Origin: JBPCOB01 sp051000715 | GTDB taxonomy: Bacteria; Actinomycetota; Actinomycetes; JALYNC01 | Assembly: GCA_051000715.1 (NCBI GenBank) | Contig: JBPCOB010000158.1 | Location: forward strand, 1 to 5,174 | Length of the DNA: 5,174 nucleotides | Direction of reading: 5' to 3' | Shown here: piece after piece, positions 1 to 4,826 of the stretch | Layout of the letters: every line of letters starts with the position of its first letter | Position numbering within the stretch: the stretch's first letter is position 1 | Translations under genes and position numbers: made by a program | Notes under the pieces: model-generated | Seen by the model: only the letters and a program-made list of their open reading frames with translations | What the model was told of the DNA's origin: nothing | Database searches by the model: none

Positions 1-1
1 G

Positions 2-187
2 GGCGGCATCCGCGAGTTCGTGGCCGGCACCGGAGGATCGACGAACTATCCCTTCGGCTCTCCGGCGACCGGCAGCCAAGTACGCATCGCGAAGACCCCT
101 GGCATCCTCCGGCTCGACCTGGGCTCCGGCTACACGTGGCGTTTCGTCACCCGGAGCGGTGTGAGGGACTCCGACCGGTCGTCCTAG
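2..187 (+). CDS. Metallophosphoesterase (calcineurin-like phosphatase), C-terminal fragment
   Basis: Only the last 61 residues and a TAG stop are in the window; the gene starts to the left. The reading begins GGIREFVAGTGG and continues through a PFG segment, a short stretch resembling the usual 'NSEVR' (here SQVRIA), then GILRLDLGSGYTWRFV and a final DSD near the end. From memory of the family, this order (GIREFVVGTGG, then GVLKLTLHP..SYDWRFVP, then a DSG-type end) is the C-terminal part of secreted actinobacterial calcineurin-like metallophosphoesterases / acid phosphatases, which hydrolyse phosphate esters outside the membrane. The metal ligands lie in the missing part, so activity cannot be judged. 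The usual end '...DSGSGSCH' with a terminal Cys is absent here (RDSDRSS), so the extreme C-terminus is slightly divergent. Its link to the rest of the window is unclear. The fold assignment is fairly sure; the substrate is unknown. Confidence 0.82.
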   Translation, partial: GGIREFVAGTGGSTNYPFGSPATGSQVRIAKTPGILRLDLGSGYTWRFVTRSGVRDSDRSS

Positions 188-220
188 TGGGCAGTGGCGG
201 CTGGCACCACACCCGCGGGC

Positions 221-241
221 CTCGGACCGAGCATCTCCGAG
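221..241 (+). terminator. Possible hairpin terminator of the phosphoesterase gene
   Basis: CTCGGA (221-226) and TCCGAG (236-241) form a perfect 6-bp stem with a 9-base loop, 33 bases after the phosphoesterase stop. It is followed by ATTCCCTACGTCTT, which is only mildly T-rich. Position and stem fit a weak intrinsic terminator; high-GC actinobacteria often lack a clear U-tract. A stem this short can also arise by chance in GC-rich DNA. Confidence 0.35.
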
Positions 242-267
242 ATTCCCTACGTCTTGCTGAGGCCGGG

Positions 268-504
268 CTAGCCATGGCCCGACCCGTTCGAAGAGTGCTC
301 CCTCGGGGCGGGAGCCACCGACCGCCCCACCACGATCGCCTTGTTGCACTTCACGTCCCCCAGCTGTGGGACATGTGGCGTCCGTCGTACCACCGCTGCC
401 ATGCGCCGCGGCTCGCCACCCTCAGCCAGGAGCAGGTACGACGCCGGGGCGCACAGCACCACCGCCGTCGCGCGGACGCGCCGACCCCGACGCGTGATCA
501 CCAC
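268..504 (-). CDS. Weak candidate small gene, hypothetical 78-residue protein
   Basis: I do not recognise this product. The frame runs from a GTG at 504 to a TAG at 268-270, and stays open upstream to the stop of the secreted-protein gene, including a TTG at 537 that lies inside the hairpin at 528-571. The GTG at 504 is chosen because AAGG sits 8 bases upstream. In favour: roughly four fifths of codons end in G or C, the second position is much less GC-rich, and the composition is Val/Ala/Arg/Gly-rich like a real protein rather than an antisense shadow. The product would be basic at the N-terminus (VVITRRGRRVR), then a short hydrophobic stretch (ATAVVLCAPASYLLLA), with two Cys and a Gly/Ser/His tail ending GSGHG. 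Against: no domain, no strong ribosome site, and it lies just beyond a likely terminator with no clear promoter. It may be a remnant or chance open frame. Confidence 0.25.
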   Translation of the reverse strand: MVITRRGRRVRATAVVLCAPASYLLLAEGGEPRRMAAVVRRTPHVPQLGDVKCNKAIVVGRSVAPAPREHSSNGSGHG

Positions 505-527
505 CGCACCGACCTTAGGTGCCCCAC

Positions 528-571
528 GCAGAAGCAAGCCGGTGGCGCGCGCCTCCGGCTTGCTTCTCTGC
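528..571 (-). terminator. Strong bipartite hairpin, likely terminator of the secreted-protein gene
   Basis: GAAGCAAGCCGG (531-542) pairs perfectly with CCGGCTTGCTTC (555-566), a 12-bp stem. A T/T mismatch (543/554) separates it from a 3-bp inner stem (GGC/GCC) with a GCGC tetraloop, and GCA/CTGC sequences at the foot can extend the stem across a 2-base bulge. On the minus strand it begins 17 bases after the TAG of the 589-1008 gene, the usual place for an intrinsic terminator. No long U-tract follows on either strand, which is common in actinobacteria. Being symmetric, it could also stop rightward transcription arriving from the phosphoesterase side. Confidence 0.72.
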
Positions 572-588
572 GACAGCGGATCGAGGGA

Positions 589-1008
589 CTACTCGACGCC
601 CTCGAACTGGTGGTCGACGTTTCCGGCCGGGTCCTCGTGACCGCCGGGGCCGTCGCTCTCAGTGGCAGACTCACTCTCCTGCTCACTGCCGGACACACCC
701 GCCGACGCACCGGCGGTGGTGTCCGGACTCGTCTGGTCGCCCTCTTGGATGGTGTCGGTGTCGGGCGCCGACGGGTTCTCCGACTCGCTGCTCGCAGCCT
801 TGGGAACCGCGACGGCACCCTTGACGACGGCGGCCGGGCGAGCGGTGGAGCTGCTCGACGAACCCACCACCGCCGGAGCCGACTTGACCGTCGGCCGGAC
901 CGGCGGCGCCTGGTGCGATGATCCAGCGAACGCAACTCCGCTGCCCAGCGCGCCAGCCGCCAGGGCCAAGCCCGCCACCACGGCGAGCTTTCGGCTAACT
1001 GTTGGCAT
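589..1008 (-). CDS. Small secreted acidic protein with signal peptide and conserved-looking C-terminal DGPGGH...DHQFEG motif
   Basis: This 139-residue protein has a clear Sec signal peptide: basic start (MPTVSRK), hydrophobic core (LAVVAGLALAAGALGSGV) and an AFA cleavage site near residue 28. The mature part has no cysteine and no globular look. It is Ala/Pro/Val/Ser-rich to about residue 75, then strongly acidic and Ser/Glu/Thr-rich (about 74-118). It ends with DGPGGHEDPAGNVDHQFEG (119-137) then VE. From memory, similar tails occur at the end of small hypothetical secreted proteins in many actinobacteria, often near two-component genes; this is unverified. The His, Asp and Glu residues could bind metal or contact a partner, but that is inference. 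An upstream in-frame ATG-like start at 1053 is rejected because the ATG at 1008 has AGGAGGT 7 bases before it and directly begins the signal peptide. The gene is divergent from the response regulator and its promoter side carries CTCAG boxes, so control by that regulator is likely. Function unknown. Confidence 0.85.
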   Translation of the reverse strand: MPTVSRKLAVVAGLALAAGALGSGVAFAGSSHQAPPVRPTVKSAPAVVGSSSSSTARPAAVVKGAVAVPKAASSESENPSAPDTDTIQEGDQTSPDTTAGASAGVSGSEQESESATESDGPGGHEDPAGNVDHQFEGVE

Positions 1009-1015
1009 CTGCCTT

Positions 1016-1022
1016 ACCTCCT
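1016..1022 (-). promoter_or_regulatory. Ribosome binding site deciding the start at 1008
   Basis: Read on the minus strand this is AGGAGGT, a near-perfect Shine-Dalgarno sequence ending 7 bases before the ATG at 1008. It fixes the start of the secreted protein and excludes the longer frame beginning at 1053. A small dyad just upstream in the leader (TCTCC 1038-1042, GGAGA 1046-1050) could form a short 5-bp hairpin with a 3-base loop; its significance is uncertain. Confidence 0.85.
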
Positions 1023-1075
1023 CGAGCTCCGTTGGACTCTCCACCGGAGACATCGGTCACGCTGTCACCGGCGTC

Positions 1076-1103
1076 CTGAGATCTTGCTGAGCCAGCCTGA
1101 GAG
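1076..1103 (-). promoter_or_regulatory. Triple CTCAG box, probable OmpR-family regulator site facing the secreted-protein gene
   Basis: On the plus strand CTGAG occurs at 1076, 1087 and 1097, that is, CTCAG on the minus strand with spacings of 11 and 10 bases. The first and last copies extend to CTGAGA. Direct repeats one helical turn apart are the typical target of OmpR/PhoB-family regulators, which bind head to tail on one face of DNA. The boxes read toward the secreted-protein gene and sit about 68 to 95 bases upstream of its ATG, a fitting position for an activator. I could not identify a convincing -10 element. That the neighbouring regulator binds here is inference. Confidence 0.6.
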
Positions 1104-1107
1104 AACC

Positions 1108-1132
1108 CTCGGGAGCACCCAAAGCACCCGAG
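1108..1132. repeat. Dyad and short tandem repeat between the two CTCAG box sets
   Basis: CTCGGG (1108-1113) and CCCGAG (1127-1132) form an inverted repeat with a 13-base centre. Inside it GCACCC occurs twice, at 1115-1120 and 1124-1129, separated by AAA, with a further GCACC at 1136-1140. It lies midway between the divergent regulatory boxes. It could be an operator for a second regulator or a chance pattern in GC-rich DNA. Confidence 0.3.
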
Positions 1133-1148
1133 CGGGCACCTCGCCGAG

Positions 1149-1170
1149 TCTCAGGAAGCTCTCAGGGAGC
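1149..1170 (+). promoter_or_regulatory. Tandem TCTCAGG box, probable autoregulatory site of the response regulator
   Basis: TCTCAGGAAGC (1149-1159) is followed at once by TCTCAGGGAGC (1160-1170): two 11-base direct repeats identical at 10 of 11 positions. The period equals one helical turn, as expected for a head-to-tail dimer of an OmpR-family regulator. The repeat ends 38 bases before the regulator's ATG, so it probably overlaps or abuts the promoter of the two-component operon. The core TCTCAGG is the same as in the divergent set at 1076-1103 but in opposite orientation, so each set points at its own gene. No clear -10 hexamer was found. Confidence 0.65.
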
Positions 1171-1208
1171 GGGGCCTGCGCTTGCCCAAACGGCGGCCGG
1201 GACGAGGC

Positions 1209-1886
1209 ATGCGCGTACTGGTGGTGGAGGATGAGCGGTCGCTCGCCGGGGCGGTCAACCGCGGACTGAGTGCCGACGGCTTCAGCGTCGACGTCGTCCA
1301 CAACGGCGAGGACGGCCTCTGGCGGGCAACCGAGCAGCCGTACGACGCGATGGTCCTCGACATCATGCTGCCCAGGCTCTCGGGCTACGAGGTCCTCAAG
1401 CGGATGCGCGCCGCGCAGAACTGGACGCCGGTTCTCATGCTCACCGCGAAGGACGGGGAGTACGACATCGCCGACGCTCTCGACCTCGGCGCGGACGACT
1501 ACCTCACCAAGCCGTTCTCCTATGTGGTCCTGGTGGCCAGACTCCGGGCGCTGCTGCGGCGTGGTGCTCCGGCCCGGCCCGCTGTCCTGGAAGCCGGTGA
1601 CCTGCGGCTGGACCCGGCCTCGCGCAGCTGTCACCGCGGGGAGGACGACATCGGCCTCACGGTGCGGGAGTTCGCGCTGCTGGAGTACCTGCTGCGTCAC
1701 CGGGACGAGGTCGTGAGCAAGACCGAGATCCTCTCCCATGTCTGGGACGAGAACTTCGACGGTGACCCCAACATCGTCGAGGTGTACGTCGGCTACCTGC
1801 GGCGCAAGATCGATGCACCGTTCGGGCGGCGGTCCATCGAGACGGTGCGGGGAGCCGGGTACCGGCTGAAGGGCAGCGGAGGGTGA
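1209..1886 (+). CDS. Two-component response regulator, OmpR/PhoB family (CutR/TrcR-like)
   Basis: This 225-residue DNA-binding regulator is activated by phosphate transfer from the kinase encoded next to it. The receiver domain (1-117) shows the acidic pocket E7/D8, the phospho-acceptor D51 in MVLDIMLP, T79 in LTA and K101 in LTKPF, so all key residues are present. The winged-helix output domain covers about 126-222, with LTVREFALLEYLL, a recognition helix around NIVEVYVGYLRRKI (188-201) and the wing motif RGAGYRL (214-220). Length and order are normal for the family. The ATG at 1209 is preferred over a TTG at 1182 because the family normally begins MRVLVVEDE; a modest GGGA lies about 8 bases upstream. 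It overlaps the kinase frame or ends just before it, so the pair is one operon. Tandem TCTCAGG repeats upstream suggest autoregulation. The exact orthologue (CutR, TrcR or other) cannot be fixed by eye, so no symbol is given. Confidence 0.95.
   Translation: MRVLVVEDERSLAGAVNRGLSADGFSVDVVHNGEDGLWRATEQPYDAMVLDIMLPRLSGYEVLKRMRAAQNWTPVLMLTAKDGEYDIADALDLGADDYLTKPFSYVVLVARLRALLRRGAPARPAVLEAGDLRLDPASRSCHRGEDDIGLTVREFALLEYLLRHRDEVVSKTEILSHVWDENFDGDPNIVEVYVGYLRRKIDAPFGRRSIETVRGAGYRLKGSGG
1878..1883 (+). promoter_or_regulatory. Ribosome binding site of the histidine kinase, deciding its start
   Basis: GGAGGG lies at the end of the regulator gene. A GTG at 1883 overlaps the regulator stop as GTGA but touches this site with no spacer. 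The in-frame GTG at 1892 has an 8-base spacer and is therefore the better start. The two differ by only three residues. Confidence 0.6.
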
Positions 1887-1891
1887 CCGCG

Positions 1892-3349
1892 GTGAGCGCT
1901 GAAGAACCCGCCGGCCGCCGTCGCTCCTGGAGCCGCTGGTGGCGGCGGCGGTCACTGCGGGCCCGGCTGACCGCCGCTGCCACCACCGTGATCGCGGTCT
2001 CGATGATCGGTCTGTCCGCGCTCCTGGTTCTCCACCTCCGCTCCAGCCTGGTCGCCGGGATCGATGACGCCGCCCGCCAGCGCGCCCAGGACGTCGCGGC
2101 CGCGCTCAGCGCCGGGGCGCAAAGCCCGCTGCTCGGCTCGGAGGAGGGGGAGGCCGCGATCCAGGTGGTCGCGGCTGACGGCAGTGTCGTCGCCAGCTCC
2201 GCCAACATCGAAGGGGAACCGCGGCTGTTCACCTTCCCGGCGAGGGGGGGAGCCGCCAACGCGGACCCCCGCACCGTGCGCGGGCTGCCCGTCGGCGAGA
2301 ACGGCACCTACCGCGCAATCGGGGTCACCGCGGTAGGCCGCGGCGGGCGGTCCACCGTGTACGTCGCTCTGCCGACTGCGGTGGTGCAGAACAGCGTCGC
2401 CAAGCTCACCGCCGCGCTCTCGCTGGGACTTCCGTTGGTGATTCTCGTGCTCGGTGGCATCGGGTGGCTGCTGGTGGGCCGCGCCCTACGACCCGTCGAA
2501 GCCCTGCGCCAGCAGGCTGCCGAGATCACAGCCACCGGCGTACAGCGGCGCCTCGACGTCGCCGAGCCCCGTGACGAGCTCGCCCGGCTGGCCGTGACCC
2601 TCAACGACATGCTGGCGCGGCTGGAGCACTCGACCAACCGCCAACGGCAGTTCGTCGCCGACGCCGCCCACGAGCTGCGCAGCCCGATCGCCGCGCTACA
2701 GGCGCAGTTGGAGGTCGCCGCCCTGCATCCCGGGCAAACGGACTGGTCAGCGAGGCTGCCCGAGCTCGTGGCGGACACCGGCCGGCTCTCCAGGCTGGTC
2801 GACGACCTGCTCCGGCTGGCCCGGCTCGACGCCGAACCTCGGCTCGGCCGCCAGCCGGTAGACCTCGAAGAGCTGGTGTTCGCCGAGGTCCGGCGGGGTC
2901 GAAACCGCACCGGTCTAGCCATCGACGTGAACGCCGTCTCCGCCGCCAGGTTGACCGGCGACCCAGACGCTCTGGTGCGGGTCGTCCAGAACCTTCTCGA
3001 CAACGCGATCAAGCACGCTCGCACCCAGGTTCGGATCTCACTGGTTACGACGGCAGGCACGGCGACGCTGGTCGTCGCCGACGACGGCCCGGGAGTTCCC
3101 GAGCCGGACCGCCAGCGGGTCTTCGAGCGCTTCACCCGGCTCGACGATGCCCGCAGCCGAGACGCAGGCGGCTTCGGACTGGGGCTCGCGATCGTCCGGG
3201 ATGTCGTGGAGAGCCACGGCGGCGAGGTTCGGGTGGACGACAACAACCCCGGCGCGCGCTTCACCGTCACGCTGCCGACGGGCGCTTGGGCCGCACCCTT
3301 GCCGGTACGCCGGATTCCCGTGCCGGCCGGTCACGTAACCGCGCGCTAA
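1892..3349 (+). CDS. Membrane sensor histidine kinase of the two-component pair
   Basis: This 485-residue kinase senses a signal outside the membrane and phosphorylates the upstream-encoded regulator. After a very basic Arg/Trp-rich N-terminus come TM1 (about 28-48), an extracytoplasmic sensor region of about 125 residues (50-174) and TM2 (about 175-195, LGLPLVILVLGGIGWLLV). A HAMP domain follows (about 196-250, containing RPVEALRQQAAEI and DELARLAVTLNDML). The dimerisation domain carries the phospho-accepting H260 in DAAHELRSP. The ATPase domain has the N box (QNLLDNAIKHA, N371), G1 (DDGPGVP, about 397), F box (FERFTR) and G2 (GFGLGLAIV, about 427). All catalytic motifs are intact. The sensor region has no cysteine, so it would not use the disulfide-type sensing proposed for Streptomyces CutS; its ligand is unknown. 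The last about 20 residues after the ATPase fold form a Pro/Arg-rich tail. The GTG at 1892 is chosen for its ribosome site; 1883 is the alternative. Confidence 0.94.
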   Translation: MSAEEPAGRRRSWSRWWRRRSLRARLTAAATTVIAVSMIGLSALLVLHLRSSLVAGIDDAARQRAQDVAAALSAGAQSPLLGSEEGEAAIQVVAADGSVVASSANIEGEPRLFTFPARGGAANADPRTVRGLPVGENGTYRAIGVTAVGRGGRSTVYVALPTAVVQNSVAKLTAALSLGLPLVILVLGGIGWLLVGRALRPVEALRQQAAEITATGVQRRLDVAEPRDELARLAVTLNDMLARLEHSTNRQRQFVADAAHELRSPIAALQAQLEVAALHPGQTDWSARLPELVADTGRLSRLVDDLLRLARLDAEPRLGRQPVDLEELVFAEVRRGRNRTGLAIDVNAVSAARLTGDPDALVRVVQNLLDNAIKHARTQVRISLVTTAGTATLVVADDGPGVPEPDRQRVFERFTRLDDARSRDAGGFGLGLAIVRDVVESHGGEVRVDDNNPGARFTVTLPTGAWAAPLPVRRIPVPAGHVTAR

Positions 3350-3361
3350 CCTCGGCAGGCG

Positions 3362-3389
3362 CTGACGCTTACCCTGATCCACCTAGCGT
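3362..3389 (+). promoter_or_regulatory. Candidate promoter for the lipoprotein-ABC operon, possibly leaderless
   Basis: CTGACG (3362-3367) resembles a TTGACN -35 element and TAGCGT (3384-3389) fits the actinobacterial TANNNT -10, with a 16-base spacer. The ATG at 3397 begins 7 bases after the -10, so transcription could start at or next to the A of the start codon. This fits the lack of any Shine-Dalgarno sequence before that ATG; leaderless mRNAs are common in actinobacteria. No CTCAG box is seen in this gap. Readthrough from the kinase gene remains possible, since no terminator separates them. Confidence 0.45.
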
Positions 3390-3396
3390 CCTGTAC

Positions 3397-4119
3397 ATGG
3401 CTCACCGAGATCACCATCTCCGCCCACGGGCGGCAGGAGATGCCCCGAGCGCTCGCCGGTGGGTCGTTGCCGTCGCGACGCTGCCGTTGCTGGCCCTGAG
3501 CGCATCGGCATGCAGTGGTCAGGGCAGCACGCCAGCGGCGGCCAGGCGCTCCGGCGTGCCGCCGACGAGCAACGCTCCCTCGACCGGGGCACCGAGCCCG
3601 CAACCGAGCTCGGCGGCGGCGGCGCCGTCGCAGCAGCCGGCGCCCGTCGAGAGCAACCCGCCAGGGGACATTCCGGACAACATCGCCTACGTCGCCTACC
3701 ACAACGCCACCGGCAGGTACGCCTTTGTCCACCCTGAGGGCTGGGCCAGCATCGTGCGTGGCTCGACGGTTACATTCACCGACAAGCTCAACGGCGTCAC
3801 CGCGACCGCGGTAACCGCAGGTGGTGCCCCGACCGTCGCCACCGCCAAGCAGGACATCGCCGGACTTCAAGCGAAGCAGCCGGCGTTCGAACTGCGCAGC
3901 GTGAAACCGGCCACCCTTCCAGGCGGGTCCGGCGTACTAATCATCTTTCGCCGCAACTCGGCACCGGATCCGGTCACCGGAAAGGTCTTCCGCGACGAGG
4001 TCGAGCGCTACGAGATCTACCGTTCGGGGCACGAGGTTCTTCTCGACCTGTACGGCCCGGTCGGCTCGGACAACGTCGACCCGTACACCAAGATCTCGCA
4101 GAGCCTGCGGCTGTCATGA
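3397..4119 (+). CDS. Putative lipoprotein with PsbP/Mog1-like C-terminal domain, partner of the ABC transporter
   Basis: This 240-residue protein has a long N-terminus (His/Arg-rich, ending ARR at 19-21), a hydrophobic stretch (WVVAVATLPLLALSAS) and a lipobox ending at C39 (SASAC), so it is probably exported and lipid-anchored on the outer face of the membrane. Residues 40-90 are a Ser/Pro/Ala/Gln linker. The folded part (about 95-240) begins YHNATGRYAFVHPEGW. This resembles the first strands of PsbP/Mog1-like domains found in actinobacterial lipoproteins; that is a pattern judgement, not a search result. The mature domain has no cysteine. The ATG at 3397 is chosen over upstream starts inside the kinase gene because the signal peptide follows it; there is no ribosome site, consistent with a leaderless start. 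Its stop overlaps the next ATPase start (ATGA), so it is co-translated with the transporter and may deliver substrate or contact a permease. Function is inferred from context only. Confidence 0.8.
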   Translation: MAHRDHHLRPRAAGDAPSARRWVVAVATLPLLALSASACSGQGSTPAAARRSGVPPTSNAPSTGAPSPQPSSAAAAPSQQPAPVESNPPGDIPDNIAYVAYHNATGRYAFVHPEGWASIVRGSTVTFTDKLNGVTATAVTAGGAPTVATAKQDIAGLQAKQPAFELRSVKPATLPGGSGVLIIFRRNSAPDPVTGKVFRDEVERYEIYRSGHEVLLDLYGPVGSDNVDPYTKISQSLRLS

Positions 4120-4826
4120 CAGCGACCGCGGCTGCCGACCGGAACTGCGTCCTGGAGGCGCGAGGGCTGCACCGGTTCTTCCGACGCGGCGACGAGGAGA
4201 TAGCGGCGCTGCGGGACGTCTCGCTGAGGGTGGCACCGGGAGAGATGGTGGCGGTCGTCGGACCGTCCGGATCCGGTAAGTCGACTCTGCTCAACCTGCT
4301 CGCCGGCCTAGACGATCCTGACGGTGGCAGCGTGTGGGTCGGCGGCGAGCGGTTCAGCCACCGCGGACCGGCGGCGCAGACGCGGTTGCGCGGGCGTCGG
4401 ATCGGCGTTCTCACCCAAGGCAGCGGCCTGGTCGACCACCTGACGGTGCTGGTAAACGTCTGGTTGGCCGTATCATTCCGTCGGGGCGAAGACTCCGACG
4501 GTGCCCGGCCGGGAGGTCGCCCGGAGAGCCCGGAGGTGCTGCTGCGCCAGCTGGGTATCGGTGGCCGCGTACGAGGACGGCCATCCACGCTGTCCGGCGG
4601 CGAGACCGCACGGGCGAACCTCGCGGTCGCGCTGGCGGGCGGTCCGCTGGTGCTGCTCGCCGACGAGCCGACCGCCGAGGTCAGCCGCGACGAGGAAGCA
4701 GCGATCCTCACTCTGCTCCGGCGGGTTCGACCCGCAACCGGCGCGACGGTCGTGGTCACCCACTCTCAAACGGTGGCGGGCGCCGCCGACCGCGTGCTCG
4801 AGATGATCGACGGGAAGCTGCGGTGA
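4116..4826 (+). CDS. ABC transporter ATP-binding protein, MacB/LolD-like, with atypical signature and D-loop
   Basis: This 236-residue nucleotide-binding subunit would drive a membrane transporter from the cytoplasmic side. It has Walker A GPSGSGKST (49-57), Q-loop Q101 (GVLTQGSGLVDHLTVLVNV), Walker B LVLLADE (178-184, catalytic E184) and the switch H216 in VVTHS. The family type (LolD/MacB, partner of FtsX-like permeases) is suggested by GPSGSGKSTLLNLLAGLD, by the length, and by LLADEPT. Two motifs are unusual. The signature is LSGGE followed by TARANLAVALAG instead of LSGGQ-QQRVAIARAL. The D-loop region reads AEVS where SALD or GNLD is usual, so the D-loop Asp is missing. A Gly/Arg/Pro/Asp-rich insert (about 122-138) precedes the helical domain. 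Walker B is intact, so ATP may still be hydrolysed at one site. It overlaps both neighbours by 4 bases, indicating translational coupling. Confidence 0.93.
   Translation: MTATAAADRNCVLEARGLHRFFRRGDEEIAALRDVSLRVAPGEMVAVVGPSGSGKSTLLNLLAGLDDPDGGSVWVGGERFSHRGPAAQTRLRGRRIGVLTQGSGLVDHLTVLVNVWLAVSFRRGEDSDGARPGGRPESPEVLLRQLGIGGRVRGRPSTLSGGETARANLAVALAGGPLVLLADEPTAEVSRDEEAAILTLLRRVRPATGATVVVTHSQTVAGAADRVLEMIDGKLR

Larger units (their letters stand above)
188..527. other. Stretch without a recognisable gene between phosphoesterase and secreted-protein gene
   Basis: This stretch holds the possible phosphoesterase terminator (221-241), a second weak dyad (CGGGC 264-268 with GCCCG 277-281), and one minus-strand frame listed separately. 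I see no RNA gene, transposase remnant or repeat array. The other long open frames here give Arg/Ser/Thr/Pro-rich translations typical of non-coding or antisense frames in GC-rich DNA. Confidence 0.5.

Noticed and set aside
264..281. CGGGC/GCCCG dyad around a CCATGG palindrome
   Set aside because: Only 5 bp with an 8-base loop in GC-rich DNA and no supporting context, so not called as a terminator or operator.
341..640. Plus-strand frame beginning LHFTSPSCGTCG, reminiscent of a thioredoxin CxxC start
   Set aside because: No thioredoxin features follow the CxxC. The rest is Ser/Arg/Thr-rich and runs into the antisense of the secreted gene, so the resemblance is probably chance.
136..921. Long plus-strand open frame of 261 codons
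   Set aside because: It crosses the phosphoesterase end and runs antisense to the secreted-protein gene. Its translation is Arg/His/Pro-rich with no motif, as expected of a shadow frame in GC-rich DNA.
1065..1955. Long minus-strand frame opposite the response regulator
   Set aside because: It is antisense to a fully intact regulator with all catalytic residues; its own translation shows no domain.
2308..3270. Minus-strand frame of 320 codons opposite the histidine kinase
   Set aside because: Ser/Arg/Thr-rich antisense shadow of an intact kinase gene.
3495..3740. Further CTGAG sequences inside the lipoprotein gene
   Set aside because: They are single copies without the 10-11 base partner and lie within coding sequence, so they do not match the regulator box pattern.
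3974..4759. Minus-strand frame of 261 codons opposite the first ABC ATPase
   Set aside because: Antisense shadow; the plus strand carries all ATPase motifs in order.
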